A stretch of 64,000 nt of DNA from Deltaproteobacteria bacterium GWA2_38_16. Lineage in GTDB: Bacteria > Bdellovibrionota > JACOXK01 > 2-02-FULL-40-11. Within the stretch, counting starts at the first letter, position 1; every line of letters starts with the position of its first letter. Both the position numbers and the translations under genes were made by a program. The notes beneath the pieces are model-generated. The model had not been told where the DNA came from, ran no database searches, and was given only the letters and a program-made list of their open reading frames with translations. Below are positions 17,184-26,094 of this stretch, piece after piece. The DNA is taken from positions 62,001 through 126,000 of the forward strand of contig MGPE01000015.1 in assembly GCA_001797335.1 (NCBI GenBank), written 5' to 3'.

Positions 17184-19234
17184 AGAGATTCTTCACTACG
17201 TTCAGAATGACATTCCTTCTCTGCTTATTCCCTGCATTCGTCTGGGCAGAACAAGATTTTATGCTTTCCAGTTATCAAGAAACCGATACTCAAATTATTT
17301 CAGCGTTAGGATCCAACGGCGTTCGAATAAAAAACAAAGGAAGTGAAGACTATATAATTCTTCATAAAAAAGATAAAGACGCCACGCACTACACCCAAGG
17401 ATTTGAATATAATGATCACCCTGTGTTTTCTTATACAGCAGCACTGCTCCATGAAAATACGTTAATTATTGCCACCCCTCAAAGTGGGATTGATTTTGTT
17501 AATATGAGCGATCTTTCAATTGTAAGCCACATAGAACATCCCAATTTAAGTGCACTCTCCCTTTTACCGTATAACAATAAAACTTATGTAGCAGCGCTTG
17601 AATCGGGGAGAGAGAAAAGCACCCTTTATATTTTCAGTAGTCATCCTGAGCCAGACATCAGTCATCCTGAGCAAAGCGAAGGATCTCTCCTTCTCTACTC
17701 ACGTGAGCTCCCTTATGATGACGTCATGGCTCTCGCCATCACCCAACCCTATACCCTACACTGTGGAGATCATCGGCAGTATATTATTCTTGTGGCTTTG
17801 GGAAGTCCTCTATCCGTGTGGTCTACGGATGATATTTTTTCATCAAGACCCTTCAATTTTATTTCCCACATATTCAATTACCAAAATACTAACCACCTGG
17901 ACTTACATACCTCTTCTGGTACCCAAGATCACATAAGCGACACTGATCACCTCTCTCTTGTCTCAATCCTCGGAGAAGCCAAAAAAATTCCCCTTCGAGA
18001 AGTCTTGTCCCAGGCTTTTTCAAACCGAGATCAGCTCATTGCTGAAACCAAAGAAAAACATGAGCAAGGGATTAAAGAATACGAACAAAGTTCACAGTAC
18101 CTGTGGGTAAAGATGTTTAATATTGTCGATGGAATTCTTCAAGGCATTCCCCTCGACGATGACATGATTCCCACACTCATTAATTCAAAACTCATTGGCA
18201 CCACTCCCAGGCTGATGCTTAAAGACGATTTAAAAAATAGAGGGCTTCTTGAAAACTTTACTCAAGAAGACTATCAACGATTTAGTACCGCATTAAATCG
18301 TCCCCATCATGCGGCCGAGTTCTTATCTACGGCTACTATTATTGCTGCTCCTGTTTTGATCAAAGGACGGCAGTGGTATCGAGGATATCAAGCCGCTAAA
18401 GCACGACAATTAGGCACCATTGGAGAATATACTAGAAATCTTCTTCCTCAGGCAGCCAGAAGTGCTATTCCAGAAGTAGCGGCAGGAGCTGGAAAGGCAT
18501 TGGAACGCCTCTCTCAGGCTGAAGCTCTCTGGACTCGCCCTTTTTATGTAAAGGTCGGCACTAAAACACTGGCTCTCGTAAAACAAGCCTTTAATCTAGA
18601 AACCGTTAAAATGTTTCCAAAAGTTCTTTTGGTGACAAACGCCACATGGGGATTTAGTGAAGTAGCCAACCAAGTTAAAAAACATGGCTGGGAAGCCACT
18701 CAATGGAATTTGGGACAAATGACGTATAATGGCGTTTTTATTAATACCTTGACAGGCGCCATTATGATCATTTCTGCCTATAAGATGAATCAAGTTTGGA
18801 AAACCGTGGCCATCATTGGAACCATTGATGTAATCTCTCCCATCGCTCAAAAAATTGAAAATCGAGCCATTCATCATGATCCCACGAGAGCCTACGATCC
18901 CATGCAACCGACGTTTGATAAAATGTATCTAGCTTTTTTTGCGCTTCCCAAAAGCCAATTGAACTACTACTTTCAACCTAAAGCCGTTAATGCACTTAAA
19001 AATCATGGTGCCCCAGCATGGGTCCATGAATGGGTGGTCCCTATTGGCATGAATACCACCAGTGAATTTTTGGGAAATGGCGGCTATGCGTGGTCTGTCG
19101 AATGGGGAAAAGAACATCTTCACACGTTGGGAGATCCTGGAATTGAAATGGATCAATTTGATCTTCAAGAATTCTTAAATGCAAACATCCAGCTTCCCCC
19201 CATTCTCGAAGAATCCCCCACAGAGAATCAGTAA
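17180..19234 (+). CDS. Exported paralogue of the upstream giant protein (684 aa), carrying two repeat-derived segments
   Basis: The start overlaps the upstream gene (ATGA) with GAGGAG inside it, so translation is coupled. The signal peptide begins MKRFFTTFRMT, which is encoded by one arm of the type-1 palindromic repeat. A second, in-frame repeat pair encodes SHPEPDISHPEQSEGS near residue 155-170. The domain order matches the 1286-residue neighbour: a beta-rich N-terminal region, then VDGILQGIPLDDDMIP near 315, then hydrophobic helices near 518-555 (TGAIMIISAYKM, AIIGTIDVISP). Function is unknown. The repeat insertions keep the frame open, so the protein is probably made. Confidence 0.75.
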   Translation: MKRFFTTFRMTFLLCLFPAFVWAEQDFMLSSYQETDTQIISALGSNGVRIKNKGSEDYIILHKKDKDATHYTQGFEYNDHPVFSYTAALLHENTLIIATPQSGIDFVNMSDLSIVSHIEHPNLSALSLLPYNNKTYVAALESGREKSTLYIFSSHPEPDISHPEQSEGSLLLYSRELPYDDVMALAITQPYTLHCGDHRQYIILVALGSPLSVWSTDDIFSSRPFNFISHIFNYQNTNHLDLHTSSGTQDHISDTDHLSLVSILGEAKKIPLREVLSQAFSNRDQLIAETKEKHEQGIKEYEQSSQYLWVKMFNIVDGILQGIPLDDDMIPTLINSKLIGTTPRLMLKDDLKNRGLLENFTQEDYQRFSTALNRPHHAAEFLSTATIIAAPVLIKGRQWYRGYQAAKARQLGTIGEYTRNLLPQAARSAIPEVAAGAGKALERLSQAEALWTRPFYVKVGTKTLALVKQAFNLETVKMFPKVLLVTNATWGFSEVANQVKKHGWEATQWNLGQMTYNGVFINTLTGAIMIISAYKMNQVWKTVAIIGTIDVISPIAQKIENRAIHHDPTRAYDPMQPTFDKMYLAFFALPKSQLNYYFQPKAVNALKNHGAPAWVHEWVVPIGMNTTSEFLGNGGYAWSVEWGKEHLHTLGDPGIEMDQFDLQEFLNANIQLPPILEESPTENQ
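17184..17211. repeat. Type-1 repeat arm inside a signal-peptide coding region
   Basis: The right arm of the type-1 repeat (AGATTCTTCACTACG then TTCAGAATGAC) lies in frame directly after the ATG of the 684-residue protein and encodes its basic N-region. Confidence 0.75.
17640..17686. repeat. Tandem type-1 repeat arms in frame inside a gene
   Basis: Two left arms (GTCATCCTGAGCC at 17640 and a full arm at 17661-17686) occur in tandem and are translated as SHPEP and SHPEQSEGS in the 684-residue exported protein. Confidence 0.75.
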
Positions 19235-19252
19235 TAATAGGCCTTTCAAAAC

Positions 19253-19984
19253 TTATTCTACAATAGCCGTCAGCTGTGCAGGAATTATGATTTGAACATA
19301 TACTTTTTCTGCGGAATTTTTCTTGCTCCTTGCCAATACTTTTGAATCTATTTTTACATCATATGTTGGGATCTTCTCACCTTTATCCTCAAGATCTAAT
19401 CTAAGCTGAGCAGATATTTTTTCCAAAATTGCATCTGGATTTCTTGAAAACATCAATTCTGTCATCTTTTTAATAGCAAGAGGATTTGCATCAAAAATAG
19501 CATACCCTTCTTTAAAACCACTCAAGACATCCGTTTGAATATCTATTTCTGGCTCTTCCCCTTCTTCTTTTGATTCTTTTTTAGTGATAATATTTAAAAC
19601 AATCTCTTCATCATTTAAGGCAATTTCATACAACACTTGCTCTTTAATTTTATCTTTTGAAACCTTAAATGCTTTTTTATAAGCCTTTTTCAATGTGTCT
19701 TCAACATTGTGCATCTCTGAATCAGAAAGCGACATGCCCTCGGTATCTATTTTTAGGTCAATAGCATCGGCATCAAATACAATCGTATATTTCCCCATCA
19801 TGCTGTGAAGTTTTTCCACTAAAAGCGGATTTTCCTTTGCCGTTTCTTTTTCAGATTCAATGAAATTTTTTTCTAAATGCTTTTCAATAGCGGGGCTTTG
19901 ATTTTCTGAAGAATTACTTCCACCACAGTTAACCAGTAGAAAAGACGTCATCAATACAAACAAAAATATTTTATAATTTTTCAT
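19253..19984 (-). CDS. Lipoprotein of unknown function (243 aa)
   Basis: A lipoprotein signal peptide is clear: hydrophobic FLFVLMTSFLLVN then Cys20 followed by GGSNSS. Gly at +2 and no Asp favour sorting to the outer membrane. The mature protein is strongly charged (Lys/Glu-rich helices at residues 30-60 and 95-125) and lacks recognised motifs. No close relation to its neighbours is visible. It faces the giant-protein operon tail to tail across 18 bp. Confidence 0.72.
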   Translation of the reverse strand: MKNYKIFLFVLMTSFLLVNCGGSNSSENQSPAIEKHLEKNFIESEKETAKENPLLVEKLHSMMGKYTIVFDADAIDLKIDTEGMSLSDSEMHNVEDTLKKAYKKAFKVSKDKIKEQVLYEIALNDEEIVLNIITKKESKEEGEEPEIDIQTDVLSGFKEGYAIFDANPLAIKKMTELMFSRNPDAILEKISAQLRLDLEDKGEKIPTYDVKIDSKVLARSKKNSAEKVYVQIIIPAQLTAIVE

Positions 19985-20119
19985 ACATCCTCCTTTAAAG
20001 AGTTTTATTTATATATTTTGACAAACAGGTTTACTCTTGTGCAAAAATAGTGCCGTCTTTATTTAAGCTTAAAGATAATACAAAGGATATCTATCTTTTA
20101 ATCACGGTGACAATTTATG

Positions 20120-20920
20120 TCATTTCCCTAAAAACTTAGGGGGGCGTTTTTGGAGGAAGGCTTTAACGCCTTCTTTTTGATCTTGGGTTTCAAAGGTTTT
20201 AGCGAACGCCTCGCACTCAATTTCAAGCGCATCAGCCATTTCCTTATTATATCCCTCATCAATGGCTTTTTTGGCTTGAGCCAAAGCAACGGGTCCTTTT
20301 GTTAACATAAGCTTTGCTGTTTTCATGGCTTCATTCATGAGTTCTGATGCAGGGAAAACTTTATTTGCAAGACCAATCCGAAGCGCTTCTTGGGCATCAA
20401 TCATTCTTCCTGTAAAAATAAGTTCTTTGGCCATGGCTTTTCCAATAAGACGGGTAAATCGCTGAGTGCCACCAAAACCAGGAATAATTCCTAAATTTAC
20501 TTCGGGTTGGCCAAATCGTGCCGTATCAGATGCATAGATAAAATCGCATGCACAGGCTAATTCACACCCTCCCCCCAAAGCAAATCCATTGACCACTGCA
20601 ATCGTTGGCTGATTTAAACTTTCAAGTTTATTAAAAACACTTTGTCCAAAAGTAGCAAATTGAATGGCATCATTGACCGTCATGGTTTCAAATTGAGAAA
20701 TATCAGCTCCGGCCACAAAAGCTTTATCCCCTCCTCCGGTTAATACCACCACCCGAATCGTTGTACTTTTAGTAATCACATCTAATACAGAAGAAAGTTC
20801 CTGCATTAAATCTTGATTAATGGCATTTAATACTTTGGGTCGATTCAACGTTAGAATGCCAATGCCGTCTTTTTCTTCAAAGGTTATATTACGATAACTG
20901 CTTGTCTGATTTATACTCAT
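20120..20920 (-). CDS. Enoyl-CoA hydratase, crotonase family (266 aa)
   Basis: Hydrates trans-2-enoyl-CoA to 3-hydroxyacyl-CoA. The oxyanion-hole segments are KAFVAGADIS and FALGGGCELA. The two catalytic glutamates are seen in GGCELA and GQPEVNLG, so a true hydratase is likely. I chose ATG 20920, preceded by GGGAGGGG at 6 nt, over the longer frame to 20947. The start lies inside the end of the upstream hydroxybutyryl-CoA dehydrogenase gene (32-nt overlap), indicating coupled translation. It is the last gene of the fadI-fadJ-hbd-hydratase operon. Confidence 0.95.
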   Translation of the reverse strand: MSINQTSSYRNITFEEKDGIGILTLNRPKVLNAINQDLMQELSSVLDVITKSTTIRVVVLTGGGDKAFVAGADISQFETMTVNDAIQFATFGQSVFNKLESLNQPTIAVVNGFALGGGCELACACDFIYASDTARFGQPEVNLGIIPGFGGTQRFTRLIGKAMAKELIFTGRMIDAQEALRIGLANKVFPASELMNEAMKTAKLMLTKGPVALAQAKKAIDEGYNKEMADALEIECEAFAKTFETQDQKEGVKAFLQKRPPKFLGK

Positions 20921-21761
20921 AGAATCCCCTCCCTGATTTTCGTCCATAAAATCCAGCTTCTACATATTTTTTAAGAAGTGGACAGGGACGGTATTTAGAA
21001 TCTCCTGTATCACGATACATCACTTCCATAATAGCCTGTGCTGTATCAAGCCCCACATAATCTAACAACTCAAATGGCCCCATGGGAAAATTGCATCCCA
21101 ATTTCATGGCCGTATCAATATCTTCAACTGTGGCCAATCCCTCTTGAAGCGCAAACACAGCTTCATTAAGCATAGGAACTAAAATACGATTGACAACAAA
21201 GGCAGGCGCATCTTTGGCTTCGATAAATGTTTTCCCCATTTTTTGAGCTACTTCTCGAACCGTTTTAAACGTGTCGTCTGAAGTCCTTAAACCCCGAATC
21301 CCTTCTACGAGTTTCATGAGCGGTACAGGATTCATAAAATGCATTCCTGCTATTTTATCCGGACGTTTCGTAGCTGCTCCCACACGCGTAATAGAAATAG
21401 AAGAAGTGTTAGAAACTAAAATGGCCTCTTTTTTACACACTTCATCTAATTTTTTAAAAAGATCGAGCTTAATTTCTACATTTTCACTGGCTGCTTCAAT
21501 GACAAAATCACACACTTTAAAATCAGAAATCTCGGTTGTGGATTTAATTTTTTTTAAGATATCTGATTTTTGGACATCCGTTATTTTCCCCTTTTGAACA
21601 AAACGAAGTAAACTTTCTGTAATAGCCAGCATTCCTTTTTCTAATCTTTTTTGATCCACATCTAAAAGCAACACATCAAAACCAAAGCTCGCAGCCACCT
21701 GAGCAATCCCATTTCCCATAATGCCTGCTCCAATCACCCCCACAGTCTTAATTATCGGCAT
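20889..21761 (-). CDS. hbd: 3-hydroxybutyryl-CoA dehydrogenase (290 aa)
   Basis: Oxidises 3-hydroxyacyl-CoA with NAD. The Rossmann motif GAGIMGNGIAQ is at residues 9-19. The catalytic Ser and His regions are visible as SNTSSISI and GMHFMNPVPLMKLVE, and the C-terminal dimer domain contains GPFELLDYVGLD. Size is standard for the stand-alone short-chain enzyme. It overlaps fadJ upstream by 14 nt and the hydratase gene downstream by 32 nt. It duplicates the dehydrogenase activity in FadJ and may serve short-chain or C4 substrates. Confidence 0.95.
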   Translation of the reverse strand: MPIIKTVGVIGAGIMGNGIAQVAASFGFDVLLLDVDQKRLEKGMLAITESLLRFVQKGKITDVQKSDILKKIKSTTEISDFKVCDFVIEAASENVEIKLDLFKKLDEVCKKEAILVSNTSSISITRVGAATKRPDKIAGMHFMNPVPLMKLVEGIRGLRTSDDTFKTVREVAQKMGKTFIEAKDAPAFVVNRILVPMLNEAVFALQEGLATVEDIDTAMKLGCNFPMGPFELLDYVGLDTAQAIMEVMYRDTGDSKYRPCPLLKKYVEAGFYGRKSGRGFYEYKSDKQLS

Positions 21762-23868
21762 AAATTTTTCCTCCTTGGGCTGCTAAATTTTTAAAATAAG
21801 AAGCAGGCTTAAATCGTTCTCCATAACGACGATGTAAAATATCGAGTTCGCTTACCACTTTTTCAACGCCCAGTTTATGGGCGTATCGCATGAGTCCTCC
21901 TCTAAACGGAGGAAACCCAATTCCAAAAATCATGGCCATATCCAGTTCCCCAGGACTTGCCACAATTTTTTCTTCTAAACACAAGGCCGCTTCATTAATC
22001 ATTTGAAATACCATCCGAGTTTCCCACTCATCAGAAATATATTCTTGTTCCTTGGGTTTAAATCCAATCACTGAATAAATCGCTTTATTTTCAACTCTGC
22101 GCTTTCCTTCTCTTTTATAAAATCCTTTTTGATTTTTATTCCCATAGTAACCGGCCTGAATCACCTGATCTAAAATGGGATGCACTTTCATCCGATCCCC
22201 AAAAGTCTGATGCAATACATGCGCGGCTTTTTGTGCAATATCAATCCCCACGGAGTCTAACAGCGTAAAGGGCCCCATGGGCATTCCAAAATCCAGCATC
22301 ACATCATCGATGATGGAAGGAGCAATCCCTTCTTCTAAAAGATACGCGGCTTCATTCATATAGGGCATTAAAATTCGATTTACCAAAAATCCAGGTTTAT
22401 TTTTCACCACAACAGGAACTTTTCCGAGTTGTTTTGTAAGTTCAACAATGGTTACCACCGTCTGGTCAGAGGTTATCGGATCTACAATAATTTCTACCAA
22501 CGGCATTTTATGAACCGGATTAAAAAAATGCATCCCCACCACTCGGTCTTTATACTGACACTGAGCTGCAATATCTGAAATAGAAAGAGAAGAGGTATTA
22601 GTAGCTAAAATAGCATCTTTAGAAACAGATGATTCCAAAGCTGAAAATAATTTTTGTTTTACCGCTAAGTCTTCCACCACGGCCTCAATAACCAAGTCCA
22701 CCCGTTTAAACCCTCGAAATTCTGTTGTTGGCCCAATAAGAAACATTTTTTGATCTAATTCCCTGCTGGTTAAATGCCTGCGGTCCACGAGTTCTTGATA
22801 CAGTTTTCGACAAACCGCTAATCCTTTTCCCAAAGCCAATTCATTCACATCTTTAAGCCTTACAGAAATATTTTTAAAACTTAAAAGCTGGGCAATCCCG
22901 GCTCCCATGGCCCCCGCACCGATCACAGCGGAATGCTTTATTTTTTGAAGTTTAAGACTTGTATTAGAAGATCCTGTTAATTTTTTAGTGGCTTCTCTTT
23001 GGAAAAAAAGTCCAATTAAATTTTTACAGGTTTCGGTTTCCACCAATAAGCCAAATCCTTCAGATTCTTTTTTAAGACCATCCGTTAGCCCTCGATCAAG
23101 GCATTCATAAATAACATCCAACGCTTTTAGAGGAGCCGGATAGTGCCCTCTGGTTTTTTGTAGAATCGACTCTTTGGCTTTTTTATAAATAAAACTTCGC
23201 CCTAAACGATTTTTTTCTAAAAGAAGATTCAATAAAGAAAATTTAGATTTTTTTCGTTTTTTCCAAAGCCCTTTTTCAATCACTTCGATTGCTCTGGATA
23301 AAAGCAGTTCTTTGGGAACCATTTCATCGACTAACCCTGTTTTTAAACACTTGATAGCAGGCCATACTTTGGCTCCCAAAATCATATCTAAAGCGGGCCT
23401 AAGTCCCACCACTTCTGGAAGACGACAACACCCCCCCATCCCCGGTAAAATTCCCAAAGAAACTTCTGGAAGCCCAAGCTTGGTTTTGTCGCTATTGGTA
23501 GCAATACGATACGTAAATCCCAAGACTAATTCTAACCCACCCCCCAAGCACGCTCCATCAATAGCCGCTACCGTTGGAAAAGGAAGTGACTCAATAAGAG
23601 TTGGTAAACGTTGAGCATGGGCAGATTTTTGAATTCCTTCTTCAACATTTTGAATCGCCAAAATTTCATTAATATCCGCTCCCGCAATAAAAATATCAGG
23701 TTTACTACTGATTAAGATCATGCCTTTTAATAGGGTTTGTTTGGAAAGCTCTTTAACAACTTTTTCTAATTCTTCACCCACAGGAGTAGAAATTTTATTA
23801 ATTTTCTCTCCCTCGAGATCAAAGTTCACAATGGCAATATTATTTTTAGTTTCAACGTGAAACGTCAT
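21748..23868 (-). CDS. fadJ: Bifunctional enoyl-CoA hydratase / 3-hydroxyacyl-CoA dehydrogenase (706 aa)
   Basis: The N-terminal crotonase domain (residues 1-190) keeps FIAGADI, CLGGGLELVLG and GLPEVSLGILPG with both catalytic Glu. A linker leads to the dehydrogenase domain, which starts at GAGAMGAGIAQ near residue 315. It contains NTSSLSI and GMHFFNPVHKMPLVE, and a second C-terminal dehydrogenase repeat (FGIGFPPFRGGLMRYA). Length and its partner are closer to E. coli FadJ than FadB. It overlaps fadI by ATGA. Role: the hydratase and dehydrogenase steps of beta-oxidation. Confidence 0.95.
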   Translation of the reverse strand: MTFHVETKNNIAIVNFDLEGEKINKISTPVGEELEKVVKELSKQTLLKGMILISSKPDIFIAGADINEILAIQNVEEGIQKSAHAQRLPTLIESLPFPTVAAIDGACLGGGLELVLGFTYRIATNSDKTKLGLPEVSLGILPGMGGCCRLPEVVGLRPALDMILGAKVWPAIKCLKTGLVDEMVPKELLLSRAIEVIEKGLWKKRKKSKFSLLNLLLEKNRLGRSFIYKKAKESILQKTRGHYPAPLKALDVIYECLDRGLTDGLKKESEGFGLLVETETCKNLIGLFFQREATKKLTGSSNTSLKLQKIKHSAVIGAGAMGAGIAQLLSFKNISVRLKDVNELALGKGLAVCRKLYQELVDRRHLTSRELDQKMFLIGPTTEFRGFKRVDLVIEAVVEDLAVKQKLFSALESSVSKDAILATNTSSLSISDIAAQCQYKDRVVGMHFFNPVHKMPLVEIIVDPITSDQTVVTIVELTKQLGKVPVVVKNKPGFLVNRILMPYMNEAAYLLEEGIAPSIIDDVMLDFGMPMGPFTLLDSVGIDIAQKAAHVLHQTFGDRMKVHPILDQVIQAGYYGNKNQKGFYKREGKRRVENKAIYSVIGFKPKEQEYISDEWETRMVFQMINEAALCLEEKIVASPGELDMAMIFGIGFPPFRGGLMRYAHKLGVEKVVSELDILHRRYGERFKPASYFKNLAAQGGKIYADN

Positions 23869-25157
23869 GACATCTCTCTTTCAATCACCATGGCTCCCCC
23901 CTGTCCTCCTCCAATACAAATAAGTGCTAAGCCATACCGGACAGATCGTCGCTTCATTTCCTTGGCCAACGTTACAACAATCCGAGCGCCACTGGCGCCT
24001 ACGGGATGTCCCAACGCGATGGCCCCGCCATTCACATTTAAAATTTCTGGATTCATTTCTCCTAAGGGTTCAGATTGGCCTAAATAATCTTGGGAAAATT
24101 TTTTGCTCGCACTGGCTTTAAGAACAGCCAGCGTCTGTGCAGCAAAGGCTTCATTAATTTCAATAAGGCCAATGTCTTTTAAGGTAAGATGAGCTCGCTC
24201 TAAGGCTACTTTGGCCGCTGCCACCGGACCAATCCCCATGCGTTTAGGTTCAATGCCAAAAAATCCATAGGACCGAATCGTGGCCAAAGGGGTATAGCCC
24301 AAAGCATAGGCTTTTTCTTTATCCATCACCAAGACGGCCACAGCACCATCGGTAATTTGAGAACTATTTCCCGCCGTCACCGTTCCATATCGGCGATCAA
24401 AAAAAGGTTTTAGTTTCATGAGCTGGCCCATTGTTTGATTTCTGCGAGGGCCATTATCCTCTGTAATCGCTTTAGAATATTTAGGAGGAATATAGACAGA
24501 CGTTATTTCTTCTAAAAACTTCCCTTCATCTTGTGCCTTTAAAACTTTTTGATGACTCTGAAGAGAAAACTGATCTTGCTCTTCCCGAGAAATCCCCCAC
24601 TCCCTAGCCAAGACTTCTGCGGTTTGCCCCATGTTGAGACCACAAAAAGGATCGGTCAATCCTTCCATCAACGCAATCCGAGGCTTTAAATAAGAAAGTT
24701 TAAATTTGGTCAAAGTTAAAAGTTTTTGAAGGGGCGTTTTAGATCTCATGAGTTTATTTAAGAAATCAGCATAAGCCTTTGGAAACATAAGTGGAATATT
24801 ACTCATGGATTCAGTTCCGCCGGCCATAATGACTTTTGCAAATCCCAAAGAAATTTTATCAAACGCTTGAGCAATGGATTCCATTCCAGAAGCACAGTTT
24901 CGTTGAACCGTATAGGCAGGGACAAAGCGCCCAATCCCGGCATTTAAGCTAACGACTCTGGCAATATTGGCAGCCTCGGCGGGTTGGCCGATGTTTCCAA
25001 AAATAGTTTCATCAATCAAAGAAGGATCAAGTTCTGTTTTGGCCAGAAGTTCTGAGACTACAATTCTTCCCAGCTCTTGAGCAGGCAACGTATTAAAATC
25101 TGTCGCCGCTTTAATGAACGGCGTTCTTAATCCATCTATAATAACAGGTGTTGGCAT
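23865..25157 (-). CDS. fadI: 3-ketoacyl-CoA thiolase (430 aa)
   Basis: Cleaves 3-ketoacyl-CoA to acetyl-CoA and a shortened acyl-CoA. The catalytic triad is complete: Cys in RNCASGMES near residue 90, His in ALGHPVGASG, and Cys in CIGGGQGG near the C-terminus. Length of about 430 aa and motifs such as FDRRYGTVTAGNSSQITDGA match the FadI/trifunctional-beta group. It is first in the operon with fadJ, hbd and the hydratase. Its intact triad contrasts with the two degenerate thiolase-fold proteins at 2.4-4.7 kb. Confidence 0.95.
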   Translation of the reverse strand: MPTPVIIDGLRTPFIKAATDFNTLPAQELGRIVVSELLAKTELDPSLIDETIFGNIGQPAEAANIARVVSLNAGIGRFVPAYTVQRNCASGMESIAQAFDKISLGFAKVIMAGGTESMSNIPLMFPKAYADFLNKLMRSKTPLQKLLTLTKFKLSYLKPRIALMEGLTDPFCGLNMGQTAEVLAREWGISREEQDQFSLQSHQKVLKAQDEGKFLEEITSVYIPPKYSKAITEDNGPRRNQTMGQLMKLKPFFDRRYGTVTAGNSSQITDGAVAVLVMDKEKAYALGYTPLATIRSYGFFGIEPKRMGIGPVAAAKVALERAHLTLKDIGLIEINEAFAAQTLAVLKASASKKFSQDYLGQSEPLGEMNPEILNVNGGAIALGHPVGASGARIVVTLAKEMKRRSVRYGLALICIGGGQGGAMVIEREMS

Positions 25158-25223
25158 ATGTCAGGCATAACACTTCTTAAAAACAATTTTCAACTTAAAA
25201 AGAATATGCCATAGTGGAGGAAC

Positions 25224-25313
25224 ATGAAAGCCATTTTAGTATATGCAGCCTGCCTTAGCGTCACCGCACTGGCCACCCTTCTTTTTTATTGCTGTCTTAT
25301 AGCTCTTAGATAG
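25224..25313 (+). CDS. Candidate 29-residue single-pass membrane peptide
   Basis: ATG 25224 is preceded by GGAGGAAC, a strong ribosome-binding site. The 29-codon frame encodes a short basic start (MKAILVY) followed by one hydrophobic helix (ACLSVTALATLLFYCCLIAL) and ends in Arg before TAG. It resembles small membrane peptides that regulate transporters or respond to stress, but I recognise no family. It is divergent from fadI and followed by a palindromic repeat element. Confidence is moderate because of its size. Confidence 0.45.
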   Translation: MKAILVYAACLSVTALATLLFYCCLIALR

Positions 25314-25323
25314 ATTTTTTTTT

Positions 25324-25445
25324 AGGCTGTTCAAAAAGGTTCAGATGTTAGGCGCCCGAGGAGATGCGACTGAGGCGTACTTAAACGGTACGTTGAAGGA
25401 GAGACGACGAGGGCAACGACACAGATGAGCCTTTTTCAACAGCCT
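25324..25445. repeat. Palindromic intergenic element of about 122 bp
   Basis: The ends are inverted repeats: AGGCTGTTCAAAAAGG at the left and, on the other strand, AGGCTGTTGAAAAAGGC at the right. An internal inverted pair (CGTAC ... GTACG) lies in the middle. There is no coding capacity. It looks like a non-autonomous MITE- or REP-like unit. Confidence 0.65.
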
Positions 25446-25446
25446 A

Positions 25447-26085
25447 TTAATGTAAGACGCGGGTTTTGTGAATACTGACATACATCCCTGAAGAAATAGG
25501 CTCTGTCGCCTTGGCTTCTTTTAAATCTTCATAATGATGCGAAGCAACCACCAAGGTCTGATTTAATCCTTTTTCAGTGCTTGAAAGGCTAAAGTGCATT
25601 TCCTCATCCTCTGGCATATGGCGGCTAAAAAAAAGCTTTAAATCCGTCAGGGTTTTTAAAGATTCATCTTCGTTAATAATTTTTAATTTTATAATTTCAA
25701 TAAGCCGATCGTTGAGATTAACATCAAAAATTCTAATTTTTTCCAGCAATTCCTCTCGCCCAAAAACAAGCCTAAAATGATATTTTTTAATATGGTCATT
25801 ATCTTTTAAATCTTTGCGATATTCTTCTTCCAACTCTGCCCATTTGGGGCGGTCGGTTTGAGGAAGCATATGAAACCACAATTTTTTATCACTATCATGA
25901 TAGAGCAAATTTTTTTCAATATACGATTTCTTTTTGCACTGAGGACACTGGACTTGATTGACTTCGCCGCTTAAAAGCTTTGCTTTTAATTCTTTATTTT
26001 CTGTAACATTAATCGAATCCCAGAGTTTCACTTTGTATTCTCGACCACAAGAACAGGATAACTGGAAGGGGCGATGAATGGACAT
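25447..26085 (-). CDS. CpXC-domain protein (212 aa)
   Basis: The N-terminal domain has the two zinc-ribbon-like cysteine pairs of the CpXC family: SCSCGREY (near residues 10-15) and QCPQCKKKS (near 47-53), joined by the typical SINVTENKELKAKLLSGEVN segment. The rest is charged and helical with no catalytic motif. CpXC proteins have no established function. It lies directly downstream of efp (9 bp) on the same strand and is probably cotranscribed. Confidence 0.82.
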   Translation of the reverse strand: MSIHRPFQLSCSCGREYKVKLWDSINVTENKELKAKLLSGEVNQVQCPQCKKKSYIEKNLLYHDSDKKLWFHMLPQTDRPKWAELEEEYRKDLKDNDHIKKYHFRLVFGREELLEKIRIFDVNLNDRLIEIIKLKIINEDESLKTLTDLKLFFSRHMPEDEEMHFSLSSTEKGLNQTLVVASHHYEDLKEAKATEPISSGMYVSIHKTRVLH

Positions 26086-26094
26086 AAAGGGGGA

